From positions 434,001 through 498,000 of the forward strand of contig JAJOHG010000001.1 of assembly GCA_021029095.1 (NCBI GenBank): a stretch of 64,000 nt of DNA, written 5' to 3'. A program made the translations under genes and the position numbers. Source of the DNA: Phellopilus nigrolimitatus (lineage: Eukaryota > Basidiomycota > Agaricomycetes > Hymenochaetales > Hymenochaetaceae). The notes under the pieces are model-generated. The model was not told the DNA's origin. It saw nothing but the letters and a program-made list of their open reading frames with translations, and ran no database searches. Below, one piece after another: positions 9,240 to 19,386 of the stretch; positions within the stretch are counted from its first letter, which is position 1; the number at the start of each line of letters is the position of its first letter.

Positions 9240-10460
9240 CGTACTCTGGGCCACACTCAGCCAGACTGGTCCGCTGCGAACAATGACATCAGCCCATCTA
9301 TTATTGGTGGCTACTTGACCGCAAACACGTCTGCCAGTGTATCAGTACGCGAAACAGACCAGTCCCGGGCAGAATGTACATGCACCTGGGCTGGGGCGGC
9401 GCAGCGGCCAGAGTTAGAAGGACGATCGTTACTCGCACGACCAGTCTGTATCGTGGTGTAGGGGTGCGTGGTCAGGAATTGTGCATTCTGTACGATGCTG
9501 TGAGCTAGGCCGACTGTCAGACTAGTTCTCATGGCGGCGGCGTGGGCGGCCTTGCCAAGCTGACCTCAGGACTAGTCTACGCAGCGGACTAGTCTGCTGG
9601 GTTGGTCGTGTTCTATATAAGGTGGCAGACTGGCAGACTGGTCGCGACGACGGACTGGTTTGGCTGACAGACTGGTCTTCATGACGTATTGGCCTTGAAG
9701 ACGGACTGGTCCCAGAGATAGACTGGTCTGCGCGACAGGCTGGTCTCCACAACGTACTGGTCTTGGAGCCGGACCGGTCCCAGAGATAGACTGGTCTGCG
9801 CGACAGGCTGGTCTCCACAACGTACTGGTCTTGGAGCCGGACCGATCCCAGAGATGGACTGGTCTGCACGACAGGCTGGTCTCCACAATGTACTGGTCTT
9901 GAAGCCGGACCGGTCCCAGAGATGGACTGGTCTACGCGAGAGGCTGGTCTCCACAACGTACTAGTCTTGGAGACAGACCAGTCCCAAAGATAGACTAGTC
10001 GTAAAAGCAGACTAGTCTTTCTGGGTGCTATTTCATGTTGTCGTGGCCGGTGTACTCCGTACTGGTCTGGGCAACAGACTGGTCTCCATAGTGTACTGGT
10101 CTTGAAGAGGGACCGACTCTAGAGATGGACTAGTCGTGAGAGCAGACTGGTCTTTTCTCTTCGAGTGCTATTTTTTCTCATCACGGCCCGGTATACTGGT
10201 CTAGGCGACAGACTGGTCTCCATAGCGTACTGGTCTTGAAGATGGACTGACTCTAGAGATGGACTGGTCGTAAGAGTAGACTAGTCTTTTCTCTTTGGGT
10301 GCTATTTTTTGTTATCGCGGCCTGGTGTCTGGGCAATAGACTGGTCTTTATAGCATACTGGTTTTAGAGACGGACCGACTCCTGAGATGGACTGGTCTTT
10401 TCTCTTTGGGTGCTATTTTTTGCCGTCGCTGCCCGGTATACTAGTCTGGGCGATGGGCTG
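9240..10460. repeat. Satellite region rich in GACTAGTC/GACCGGTC-like words
   Basis: From 9708 to about 9980 a 68-bp unit (start CGGTCCCAGAGATAGACTGG) repeats four times with few changes. From about 10010 to 10450 longer units of roughly 120 bp recur three to four times, each ending with a T-rich GGGTGCTATTTTTTG motif. The words GACTGGTC, GACTAGTC and GACCGGTC, palindromic or nearly so, occur every 10-25 bp throughout. Minus-strand open frames here come from the stop-free repeat and are not genes. Confidence 0.85.
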
Positions 10461-11423
10461 CTAAGGCAAATCTCAAATACCTTACACATACTGTAGAAAT
10501 AGTGCATCTTTTCCAATGCGTCTGGCAAGTCGTGCCGCCGTGAAATCGGACTGGTCTTTCGGATAAGTGGGTTTGACAGCTCGCCTTCAATAACCAACAT
10601 TATACCGTCTCTCCTGAGCAGATAATTGGTTTCTGACCACGACGTGTTCTACGTGCTTTGTCGCAGACGTCTTCCTTGCCGTACCTACCTAGCCAGGTTG
10701 CCGTTCTCGTAGCTGCCGTGGCTTTAGCCCGTTAGTGCTACGTAGTCGTCTGTATGCACTAAAGGGCTGCAGATTTAGCGCTAATGCCGCGCTCAATTTC
10801 AGTGCTTGGATTCTGCCGGTAGAAAGATGGAACCTTCCATCGATCGGCCAGATGCTAAAATCTAAAATCGGATCAAAACGTAGAAGCGGGAACCCACAAC
10901 TGGAAACGGCGGGCATACCCGGCGCTAAGCCTCTTTGGGCCGTCTAGCTTGACTCCTGGAAAGCAAGAATCCGCCTAGTACTGTTGATTGTCCAGAGACG
11001 AGAAGGCGGAACGCCAGCTTTCAGTGTTCGGGAAAGCGCAACACTGTCTCGGGAGTGGCCTGGGAAAGGGGTGGCAAGGGGGTGGCTTGAGGGTGGCTTG
11101 AGGGTGGCATGGCGTTTCAAGTTCGGAAACGGTGCTCCGTCCAAAACGCTGCGTAAGGATTGCTGAGGCACAACCGTAAGGCGTCCCGTCAGGCCGCCCC
11201 CGTTTCCGATGCCGGCACGGTAAATAAAGTCTTCGATGGAAAGGTCTTTGGCGACCTATCACAAAATGCTGTCCATGTGCATCCAAAGCGGCTCGTTCAC
11301 GAGAAGTTCAAGTTGTCATCGTCCGCCGATTATCTAACGCTTACATCTGCATAGCTATAAGGTACATTTGCTTTTAGAGCTCTCTAGAATAGAACCCTCG
11401 AGGGACGTCGAGGCGTGGATAGG
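10461..11423. other. No gene recognised
   Basis: Contains a short G-rich direct repeat (GGGTGGCTTGA twice near 11080-11105) and an imperfect inverted repeat around 10727-10770. Open frames are short and without recognisable content. Confidence 0.5.
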
Positions 11424-11431
11424 GTATCACG
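11424..11431. repeat. 8-bp target-site duplication of the MITE, left copy
   Basis: GTATCACG, repeated exactly at 11906-11913. Confidence 0.9.
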
Positions 11432-11905
11432 TAGGGCATACCACGAGTCCCTAGAACCCGTGGAAACCCGTGACCCGACCTGGACTGCAGATCCGTATTC
11501 ACGGATCACCCGTGTACGGGTGATCCGTGGGAAACGGATTGTCACGGGTCCGGGTTGAGAATTTGTGCTTTTACAATACCCGTGGGTAGTTCATAGGTAT
11601 ATTTTGCACTGGTTCATTCATTTGTAGATTGTACATATGTTGTATGTATCATCTTGTATACTTGTAACTTATTCATTCAACAACCTAAAATAATTTTATA
11701 TGATATGTGTAGTCAGTTAAGACCCGCAGGGAGCTGTGAACAAACCCGTGACCTCCGTGACCTGGAACCGTGGGAATTTGATGACCCGTAGATCCGTGTC
11801 CCAACGGGTCCAGGTCAAGCCGGGTCCGGGTTGAGGATTTTGGGTCACGGGTAGATCTGCCAACAGGTCCGGGTCAACCCGGGGATCGACTCGTGGTATG
11901 CCCTA
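11432..11905. mobile_element. hAT-type MITE (474 bp) with terminal inverted repeats and 8-bp target duplication
   Basis: The ends are perfect 18-bp inverted repeats beginning TAGGGCATACCACGAGTC. Identical GTATCACG sequences flank it (11424-11431 and 11906-11913), an exact 8-bp target duplication. The 8-bp duplication and TAGGG-type ends are those of the hAT superfamily. The interior is non-coding, with repeated words such as CCCGTGACC and CGGGTCCGGGTTGAG in both orientations, so it can fold extensively. It sits about 20 bp beyond the 3' end of the recombinase gene. Confidence 0.9.
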
Positions 11906-11934
11906 GTATCACGTACGGTAAGTAACAGCAGGGG

Positions 11935-14563
11935 TCAGAGGAATGGGTGTGTTAACGATACGGGTGATGGGTATAGAAGGAATCCGTGATGGACAGATGA
12001 ATGAAAAGGGGGAACGCGTTGGAGGGGTTGGCGAGGAGCGTAGGAATGGGTGTATTGCAGCGGTGGGTTGTTTGGGGCGGAGAGAAGCGTATACTGCGAG
12101 TCCTCGCGAGTCCACCAGCCGTGCGTGACGTCGTAGTCCAAGTTGGCAATGGTGGAGCTCTGCATGGAGGTAGAGTCGTCGCTGAGAGCACTGAGAGACG
12201 GACTCGATGTATGACCGCCATCGAAAGAAGAGGAGTCGGTGAGACTATTGGGCGAAGAAGAAGGAGGCGACAGTGAAGCGCCATGATCCAAGTCGTCATC
12301 GGAGGCCGGAGAAGCACCTTCCAGTCCTGCCGGAGAAGCCGCTCCGGCAAGGATGCCAAGGAAACCCCGGATCTCGCGCCGGATTGGCTCTTCCAGCCGG
12401 CCGAGCTTGACCATGCTCGTGCCGACAGCGATCCGACGCTGGTGGAGGTCCTCGGGGCCGAGGCCGTCGGGTTGGTCACAGAGAAGCTTGGCCAGGTCGG
12501 CACGGTCGGGGAGCTGGAGGTCCGTCTTGGCCTTCTGGTCCTCGACAGGCGCTTCGCCGTTGGCCTGGCGCTCGACGTCCCAGGTAGGGCGGTTGTGGAA
12601 ATAGTAGAGGCGGTAGCTGTCCTTGACCATCTTCTTCCTCTTGGCCCTCCTCGACGAGATGAGACGGGTGAGACGCTGGAGCTCCTTCTCGTGCGGGGAG
12701 CCCTTGACGCGGAACTGGTTGCCCTTCAGCTCCTCCCTCCTCCGCTCGAGCTGCTCGATCTCCGGGTCCTCGGGCAGGAGATCCCACACCTCGTCAGGAA
12801 CCATGTCGCCACTAGCACGAGGGTCGCGCGTGTGGCCGACGTGCGACAGCATGCTGAGCACCCGGTCCTGCAGAGGCTCGCCGAGCACCGCGTTCTGCAC
12901 GTCGAACTGTACGTGGGCGTTGAGATAGGCGTCCTGGAAGACGTTGGAGTGGTTGTTGTGGCGCATGACCTGGTCGCGCACGGCGTCGGACGCCTGGCCG
13001 TTGACCGTGTTGCCGACATTCCTCCGCCAGTCCTTCGGCCCGATGGGTTTCTCGTAGCCCATATCAAGCGACTGTCTGCCCATGTAGTCGTGAAGAGTGC
13101 GGTAGGGGAGAGGGGAGTCCAAGTCGCCGTTCCAACGCCGGAATACCGGTCGCTTCAGCCACTCCTTCTTCCATCGCAGCGGCACACACGTTACTGGGCC
13201 ACTGGTACGGACTCGGAAGACAGCCTCGACGCTGGAGAGGGTGGGGGAGTCGAAGGCACCGTCAAGGACTGCAATGCTGGCCATGAGCGTGACGAGACAG
13301 AAGATGAGCCTCCTGGTTGGCGTGAAGTAGAAGACAGTCCTGGAGAGCGGATATCAGCGGGTGAGGGGAGCGATGCGAGCAGGTGAGACTCACGGTTTTG
13401 GTCTATTGTCAGCGCCTTTATGGTGGGTGAACTTGATCGACATGGTCAAGGTATCCGCTCCAGTCTCCGGATGGCGGATGACCAAGAACTGTACGTCCTC
13501 GTAACAGAGAGCCTTGGGGCGATTACGGAACTGCAGCTCCAGATCCAGCAGCCTGGCGATCTCCTTGGAGTGCTGGTCCGCAGGTGTATCAGGCGAGGTT
13601 GCCTTGGACGATGGCGTGGTCTGGTCACCGAAGAGTTCGTCCCAGCATCCGTCCATGGGAATGCTCTTCTCGCCATCGACAACCTCGGCTGGCCTACAGC
13701 CGGTATAGGCTAGGATGAGGTAGCAGCCTGCGACATCGAGACGCTGGCGCTCGCTGGGGAAGACTCGGTGGTCGTAGGCGAAGTTGAAGGTGAGGAGTGC
13801 CAAGAGATCGCCTGACTCGGTGACCGTCTTAAGACGTAGAGAGGGAGCTTCGAGGTGAAACTTGGGAATCAGGTACGTCTTGAAGAACTGGAAGCATTGT
13901 GAGTAAGGCTTTGGTCATGACTGAATGCCGGAGGTTACTACCTTGTGGACCTCGTTGCTGTCATTGGTATCCATATGGCGCCCGACTGTCAAGTTGTATA
14001 CTGCATAGGTGTCAAGGTCGTAACAAGTCGGTAAGCTTCCATCCCGACTAGAAGCATCGTATGAAGGACTGACGTTGTTTCCACTGCCGAAAGTACTGCC
14101 AGCAGGTACCAGACGACTTGATGTCGCACTTCTCGCACAAATGTACGAGGAAGTCCATGGCCGTGCCTTTCTGAGCCGTCCTCAGAGCACCTTCCCAGCC
14201 TCCAGTCTCCTCTCCGAGATCCATGGCCTCGCAGTACCTGTGTGGCGCGTAGGTGAGCAGCTCTCTAGTCCGGGAAAGGAACTGCTCATTGACTTACGCC
14301 TTCCACTTCTTCAAGATGCCAGCAACGTTGAACTTGGTGTTGTCCGCCCACGCTGGCCGCAGGGAGACCACAAGGTCAGCATTGTCGCGAAGGGCCGCAT
14401 GTTGCTGAGCGGTGAGGTGTTCTTTCTGACGCTGTTTCGTGCTCTGGGCGGCGGTGAACTGCCGGAGGAACTCGTCGGCGCAGTTGTTGGTCCCATAGCC
14501 CAGGTGGGCGGGTTGAGGGCGGGATTGTCGACTTTGACGAGGCTGTCGGGCTGCACGAGGCAT
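11935..14563 (-). CDS. DUF3435 tyrosine recombinase (Crypton/Starship-captain-like), five exons
   Basis: Minus strand; exons 14563-14298, 14237-14074, 14000-13942, 13887-13394 and 13339-11935 join in frame to 795 aa. All introns are GT-AG. Exon 4 carries the box-I motif ILAYTGCRPAEVV (Arg about 228). Exon 5 carries WRRNVGN (Arg about 433/434), DQVMRHNNHSNVFQDAYLN (His about 455, candidate nucleophile Tyr about 466). These are the R...R-H...Y residues of tyrosine recombinases and the diagnostic pattern of DUF3435. The C-terminal ~130 residues are Ser/Pro-rich and disordered. DUF3435 proteins are known as 'captains' that mobilise Starship elements in Pezizomycotina; in basidiomycetes their mobility is less clear. 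No truncation was found. An upstream ATG at 14677 is possible but adds an unconvincing segment. Confidence 0.88.
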
Positions 14564-14961
14564 GCGTCGAAGGAAGATGAAGCAGAGGGCGGTGAGATGA
14601 CGAGCACACGGCGTGGACGAGGTCGCTAGGATGGGCTCCGAGGCTGGGGCAGGATTGGGAGCGACAAGACGGGCCAAGAGGTGAGCCTTTTATACCTGAT
14701 GAGCTCAACCTAAACCTGAACAGAGTGCAGTGCCCGATCTCTTGCTTCGTCAGTCGACGAGATCGAAGTCGGGTTGCTGTCCAGCTACGTCCCAAAACCC
14801 CTTGTCCCAGACTTAGTGTGTAATGCATAAGTACTTGGCCCGCTTATTTCCGCTTTACGTAAGCGCTCTAATGCACGTCAATTCGCTAAGCTGAAGATAG
14901 TTTTGCTGATGCTGAACAATGATTTTCCTAAATACTCTGTAACTGCTGTTGGAAATAGGCT

Positions 14962-15326
14962 CGAGTTCCGGGAGGAAAGGTGTAGGGAGCGGCTTAGACA
15001 ACTATAGGCATCTTGCTCAGTTTCAATCGGTGTACTTTTTCTCTCTTGCCTGGTTGGATCTCGTCGCACTTGTCGTTCTTGCTGAATGGTCTTTGCTTTC
15101 GTTATTACGAGTTTCTAATTGGTCATAAGAATGAGAATGATTTTCGATTTAGGCAAGGATCACCGAAAGGTCCGGAAGCTAAATAAAGAGACGGGTGATC
15201 GACGTCCGACACTCCTATTGGAAGCAAAAGTCACGGCTTCTCCTATTGGGAGCAAAAGTTACGGTTTCTCTTTTCCGGCTATGTATCTGCACAGGCCGCC
15301 ATGTAGTATAAAAGCCTTCAGCATTG
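14962..15326 (+). repeat. Promoter-like cassette, copy 1
   Basis: About 365 bp matching 16908-17287, from GAGTTCCGGGAGGAAAGGTG to GTAGTATAAAAGCC. It holds a TATA box (15307-15314), the word GGGTGATCGACGTCCGA and a duplicated CCTATTGG(G/A)AGCAAAAG block. It abuts the Old Yellow Enzyme pseudogene, whose first ~50 residues are missing at the junction. Confidence 0.8.
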
Positions 15327-16302
15327 CAATGGCTGCCTACTACGCGCAGCGCACGAGCGTGCCCTACGCGCTGGTCTCACCGAGGCGACACTCATCGCGG
15401 CGAAGGCAGGCGTGTACGAAAATGTGCTCAGCATCTGCAGCGCCGCGCAGGTCGCCGGCTAGAGGAAGCTACGTACACAGAAAAACTGACCGTTGATCGT
15501 TGTCGCACACTAACATATGATTCATTTATACGCGGCACAGGTCGCTGACGCCGTGCACGCGCAGGGCCCATACATCTACCTGCAGCTTTGTATGACAACT
15601 CGGCCGGACATCCTCGCGGGGCCGGACTCGCCTTCGAACGCACTGGTATCTGGTTAACCAGCTCGCGCAGGACGTGTCGAACAAGCGCACGGACCGGTGG
15701 GGCGGTAGCATCAAAATTAGGAGACGTTTCGTGCTGGAGGCGCTCAAGAAGACCGCGAACGTCGTGGGGCGATATGCCTTAGTCCGTTCAACTTCATACA
15801 AGGTACGCAAAGCAAAGCGTTTCTCTTCAAATTTCTGAAAACAATCCCTCATAGACATGCGTAGAGAGCACGCGAATCCACCTTCGCCCACCTCGTGCGC
15901 CGCATCCGCGAAATGCACTTGGGCTTCGCGATCATCCACGTCGTCGAGCCGCGCGTTGCCGGCGAGCACGAGCGCGCGCCACAGGCGGACGAGTCCAATG
16001 ACTTCCTGCGCGCGACCTGGAAGACGCCCGAGAGCAAGGCGAATGGCTCCATATACGTCGCCGCTAGGCGTTACAAGCCTGAGACCACACTCGAGACCGT
16101 GGAGACGAAGGGCGACTTCGTCGTCTCCGGGCGGTACTACATCTCAAACGTACGTGAATTGTGTAGATGTAGCAACGTACTTTCAAAGAAAGCTGAATTG
16201 ACTTTTTCTAACATGTCTAGCCCAACTTGCCCATGCAGATCAGGAAAGGGCATACCGTTTACACCACATGACCTCAAGACGTTTTACTCTCCCAGGATTG
16301 TA
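15323..16302 (+). pseudogene. Old Yellow Enzyme (NADPH dehydrogenase) pseudogene
   Basis: Fragments follow the family in order: YYAQR, EATLIAAKAG-like, a VADAVHAQGPYIYLQL segment, NQLAQDVSNKRTDRWGGS, FAHLVRRIREMHLG with HVVEPRVAG, FVVSGRYYISN and the C-terminal PNLPMQIRKG/IPFTPHDLKTFYSP. The gene is broken: the N-terminal ~50 residues are absent, a Trp codon reads TAG (near 15451), frames change near 15590 and 16251, and roughly 100 or more central residues between QLW and the NQ..QDVSNK motif are deleted. Two introns are still visible (about 15799-15854 and 16149-16220). Intact enzymes bind FMN and reduce enones with NADPH; this copy cannot. Confidence 0.85.
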
Positions 16303-16907
16303 GGGTGGACTCTGTATTCTCACCATCTCCGTTCGGGTGAAGGGCAAAGAAGGCGGGGGGAGAAGAACAGAAACGCACTGCGGACACCACCCGGCGACCT
16401 CGTCCCGCATGCATGCGAAGAGCGCCGCGCCGGTCTGCCAAGCGCATCTGTGGCAAGAAATGATCTCATTTATGAATGGAGAAATCTGATAGACAGACTT
16501 GGTCACTTTTCTCAGTAAACTTTGTATGAGTTTCGAAAACCTGGTTCAATGCACTAGGGTGATACATATAATTAACCTACAAGCCACTGTTGGATATGCA
16601 CTTGTCTTAATATGTACTCAAGCAAATGGCAAAAAATGAAGCTGAAAAAAAAAGGAATCGTAACTTGCAGAGCAATGGCTCACTACCAAAGTTTGCTACA
16701 TGCTGTTCTTCTTTTAGCCTCACGACTCACAACCTGGACGACGTCAGCCTGAGTACCCTTGACCTGGACGATGATTTTACTGGCTACTCGAACCCCGTCA
16801 CTGGGACTGTGCTGTTGAAAGTAGGCTTGAGGCTTTAATTCGAATGTGACTCGTATGTCGTTCTCCATTAATGGCATACTGAAGTCAAATCCTTCTCTGA
16901 CAAGTCG
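16303..16907. other. No gene recognised
   Basis: Lies between the pseudogene and the second promoter cassette. Only short frames; no family content or repeat seen. Confidence 0.5.
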
Positions 16908-17287
16908 TGAGTTCCGGGAGGAAAGGTGCAGGGAGCGGCTTAGACAGGCATTTGCTCGGTTTCAATCGGCGTACTTTTTTTTCTCGCTTTTTTTCGCACT
17001 TGTCGTTCTTGCTGAATGGTCTCGTACTCTCTTTGCTTTCGTACTCTCTTTGCTTTCGTTATTACGGGTTTGTTATTGGTTTCATTAGAATATTATAATG
17101 ATTTTCGATTTACTTGCTAAATAGGTAAGGATCGCCGAAAGGTCCGAAAGTTAAATAAAGAGACGGGTGATCGACGTCCGAGACTCCTATTGGGAGCAAA
17201 AGTCACGGTTTCTCTTTTCCGGCTATTTATCTTCACGGCAAACATGTCATCGTGGCCGCCATGTAGTATAAAAGCCCTCGGCATTGC
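16908..17287 (+). repeat. Promoter-like cassette, copy 2 (drives MFS gene)
   Basis: Matches 14962-15326 with small insertions and deletions. TATA box TATAAAAG at 17267-17274 is 55 bp upstream of the MFS start codon, so this is very likely that gene's native promoter. Confidence 0.8.
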
Positions 17288-17328
17288 GGTCCTTAAGAAC
17301 GATAAGGAAAATTCCTACCCCACGATCG

Positions 17329-19386
17329 ATGTCCCCGCATGTCCAAGCAGCTTATGAGCTTAGCGATGATGACAGGCTGGCACAGGACAGTCCTGCTACG
17401 ACCAGACTGCCTGAAGCTCGTTTGGAACGCACTCTATTGACACCATATAGTGTCTTCGTGCACTGGGAGAGATGGGCTATCGTAGCTATGGTCGGACTGG
17501 CCGGAATTTTTAGGTGGGTGGTCGTCGAACCATGTTTTCGTAAAGTCTGTTGTCGCTAATGTCTTGAACGTTTCTTAGTCCGCTTACGGCCAACATCTAC
17601 TTCCCTGCTATACCGACCATAGCAGACGCCTTCCACGAATCGATAGAAAACATTAACTTGACTGTTACAGTCTATATGATTGTCCAAGGACTTGGTGAGC
17701 CTCAGCATTAGACTACACCCATGTCCTTTATATATGTGTGTCCTAATACCTAAATTTCAAATAATTTAGCGCCATCTGTTTGGGGTTCAGTAGCAGACCG
17801 AAAAGGACGCAGACCGTCTTTTATCCTATGCCTAATAATTCTAATGTTATCGTGCATCGGCCTCGCGCTGGTACCTACCTCTGCTTACTGGCTGCTAATG
17901 GTGCTCCGCTGTGTTCAAGCTGCCGGGTCTGCGAGCACCATTGCATTGTGTAAGCTACTTCAATATATCGTTTGAATTTGATGGCTCATCACTCAGCCTC
18001 GTATTGGATAGCTGCTGGCGTAATAGCCGATTTAATCTCGATTGAAGAACGAGGTGGGTTCATCGGGATATCGAATATAGGGCCAATGGTGAATTTTAAA
18101 TAGCCCCGTCTCATTGGCAGTACTTGAACTTACTGAAACTATAAACATACAGATTGGACCATGTATCGGACCAGTCATTGGCGGGATTCTAGCTGACGCG
18201 TTAGGTTGGAGGTCAGTGTATTTTACCGTTCTATTGTATCGAGTAAGAGCTTAGGACAATTCACTTTTCCATAGGTCTATCTTCTGGTTTCTCGCGATTG
18301 CCACTGGCGCCTGCATGCTTTTCATGATTTTGTGTGCCTTCGTTTTTATTCGTCCCATCTGCTTGCTAATTTAGATGAAAGACTCTTTCCAGAGACTCTC
18401 AGAAGTCAAGTTGGAAACGGATCCATCCCCGCACCGAAATGGAATCGAGCTCTCTTACCCATCATCGGTCGCTCAACTCTCGAGATCAACCACGAAAGGC
18501 CGCCGCCACGGCCACTCCCCAATCCACTCTTACTATTTACGTCGCCGGACTTGATGCTCCTTCTGGTCAGCAACGCGATCGTGTATTCAGCATACTATGC
18601 TGTAACCGCGACTATCTCCTCGTTGTTCAGCCAGAATTTTCCGTCCCTGTCTGAGACTGAAATTGGGCTGTGTTTCCTAAGTATTGGGGGCGGTGGTGCA
18701 TTCGCGACGGTGTCGACGGGCAAGCTATTGGATAGGCAATATATGAACGTCAAGAGGAAATTCGACGCGGCCAACAACTCAGACCCGGAGAAGACTCATA
18801 ATGATACTAATAGCTCCGATGGCGATTCATCTGCTGGGCACGACCAATTTCCGATCGAGAAAGCATGCCTGCAAACTCAGTACATCTGGATACTCATATT
18901 CTCTGCGAGCTGTATCGGCTATGGCTGGTGCATCCAGTCGAAAACCAACATCGCTGGGCCTCTCGTTATGCAATTTATTTGTAAGTAGGGTGATTGCTCA
19001 TATAAAGCGTCCATTAATTGCTCTTTTACTTTAGTGGGGTTTTCAGTGGTCTCTACTATGACCAACGTGCAGACGCTTATTGTCGATCTCTTTCCTACAC
19101 AAGGATCGTCTGTTACGGCCGCTGTAAGCTGCATTATATTACAGTCCTTTGACAGAAACATACATTCCCTTACGTTGCACCATAGAACAATCTTGTCCGC
19201 TGCCTATTAGGTGCGACGGTAGTGTCGATTATCAACATCATCACGGATGCTATTGGGCCTGGATGGACATATACCCTTTGTGGAGGTGCTTGCGTCCTGA
19301 CGTGGCCTATGGTTGTACTAGAAATGAAGATGGGACCGATATGGAGGAAGAGAAGAACAGATCGCAATAGACAAGCACAAGATTGA
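17329..19386 (+). CDS. Major facilitator superfamily transporter (DHA1-type multidrug/polyamine-like)
   Basis: Nine exons (17329-17513, 17579-17694, 17770-17949, 17997-18088, 18153-18211, 18275-18331, 18382-18980, 19035-19123, 19186-19386) join in frame to 525 aa. A ~50-residue cytoplasmic N-terminus leads into 12 predicted membrane helices. Motif A appears as GSVADRKGRRPS between helices 2 and 3, and motif C-like GPCIGPVIGGILAD in helix 5, typical of drug:H+ antiporters. A long charged central loop (DAANNSDPEKTHND) separates the halves. It should act as a proton-coupled exporter at the plasma or vacuolar membrane; substrate unknown. The promoter cassette upstream is duplicated in front of the Old Yellow Enzyme remnant. 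Confidence 0.93.

Noticed and set aside
9522..9956. Minus-strand frames of 90-144 codons in the satellite
   Set aside because: Same cause: translation of tandem repeats with no start context or domain.
11432..11905. Solo LTR interpretation of the 474-bp repeat
   Set aside because: 18-bp perfect terminal inverted repeats and an 8-bp duplication fit a hAT MITE; LTR insertions give 4-6 bp.
12283..13386. 367-codon plus-strand frame antisense to the recombinase
   Set aside because: It is a shadow of the GC-rich DUF3435 exon on the other strand, which has splice sites and family motifs.
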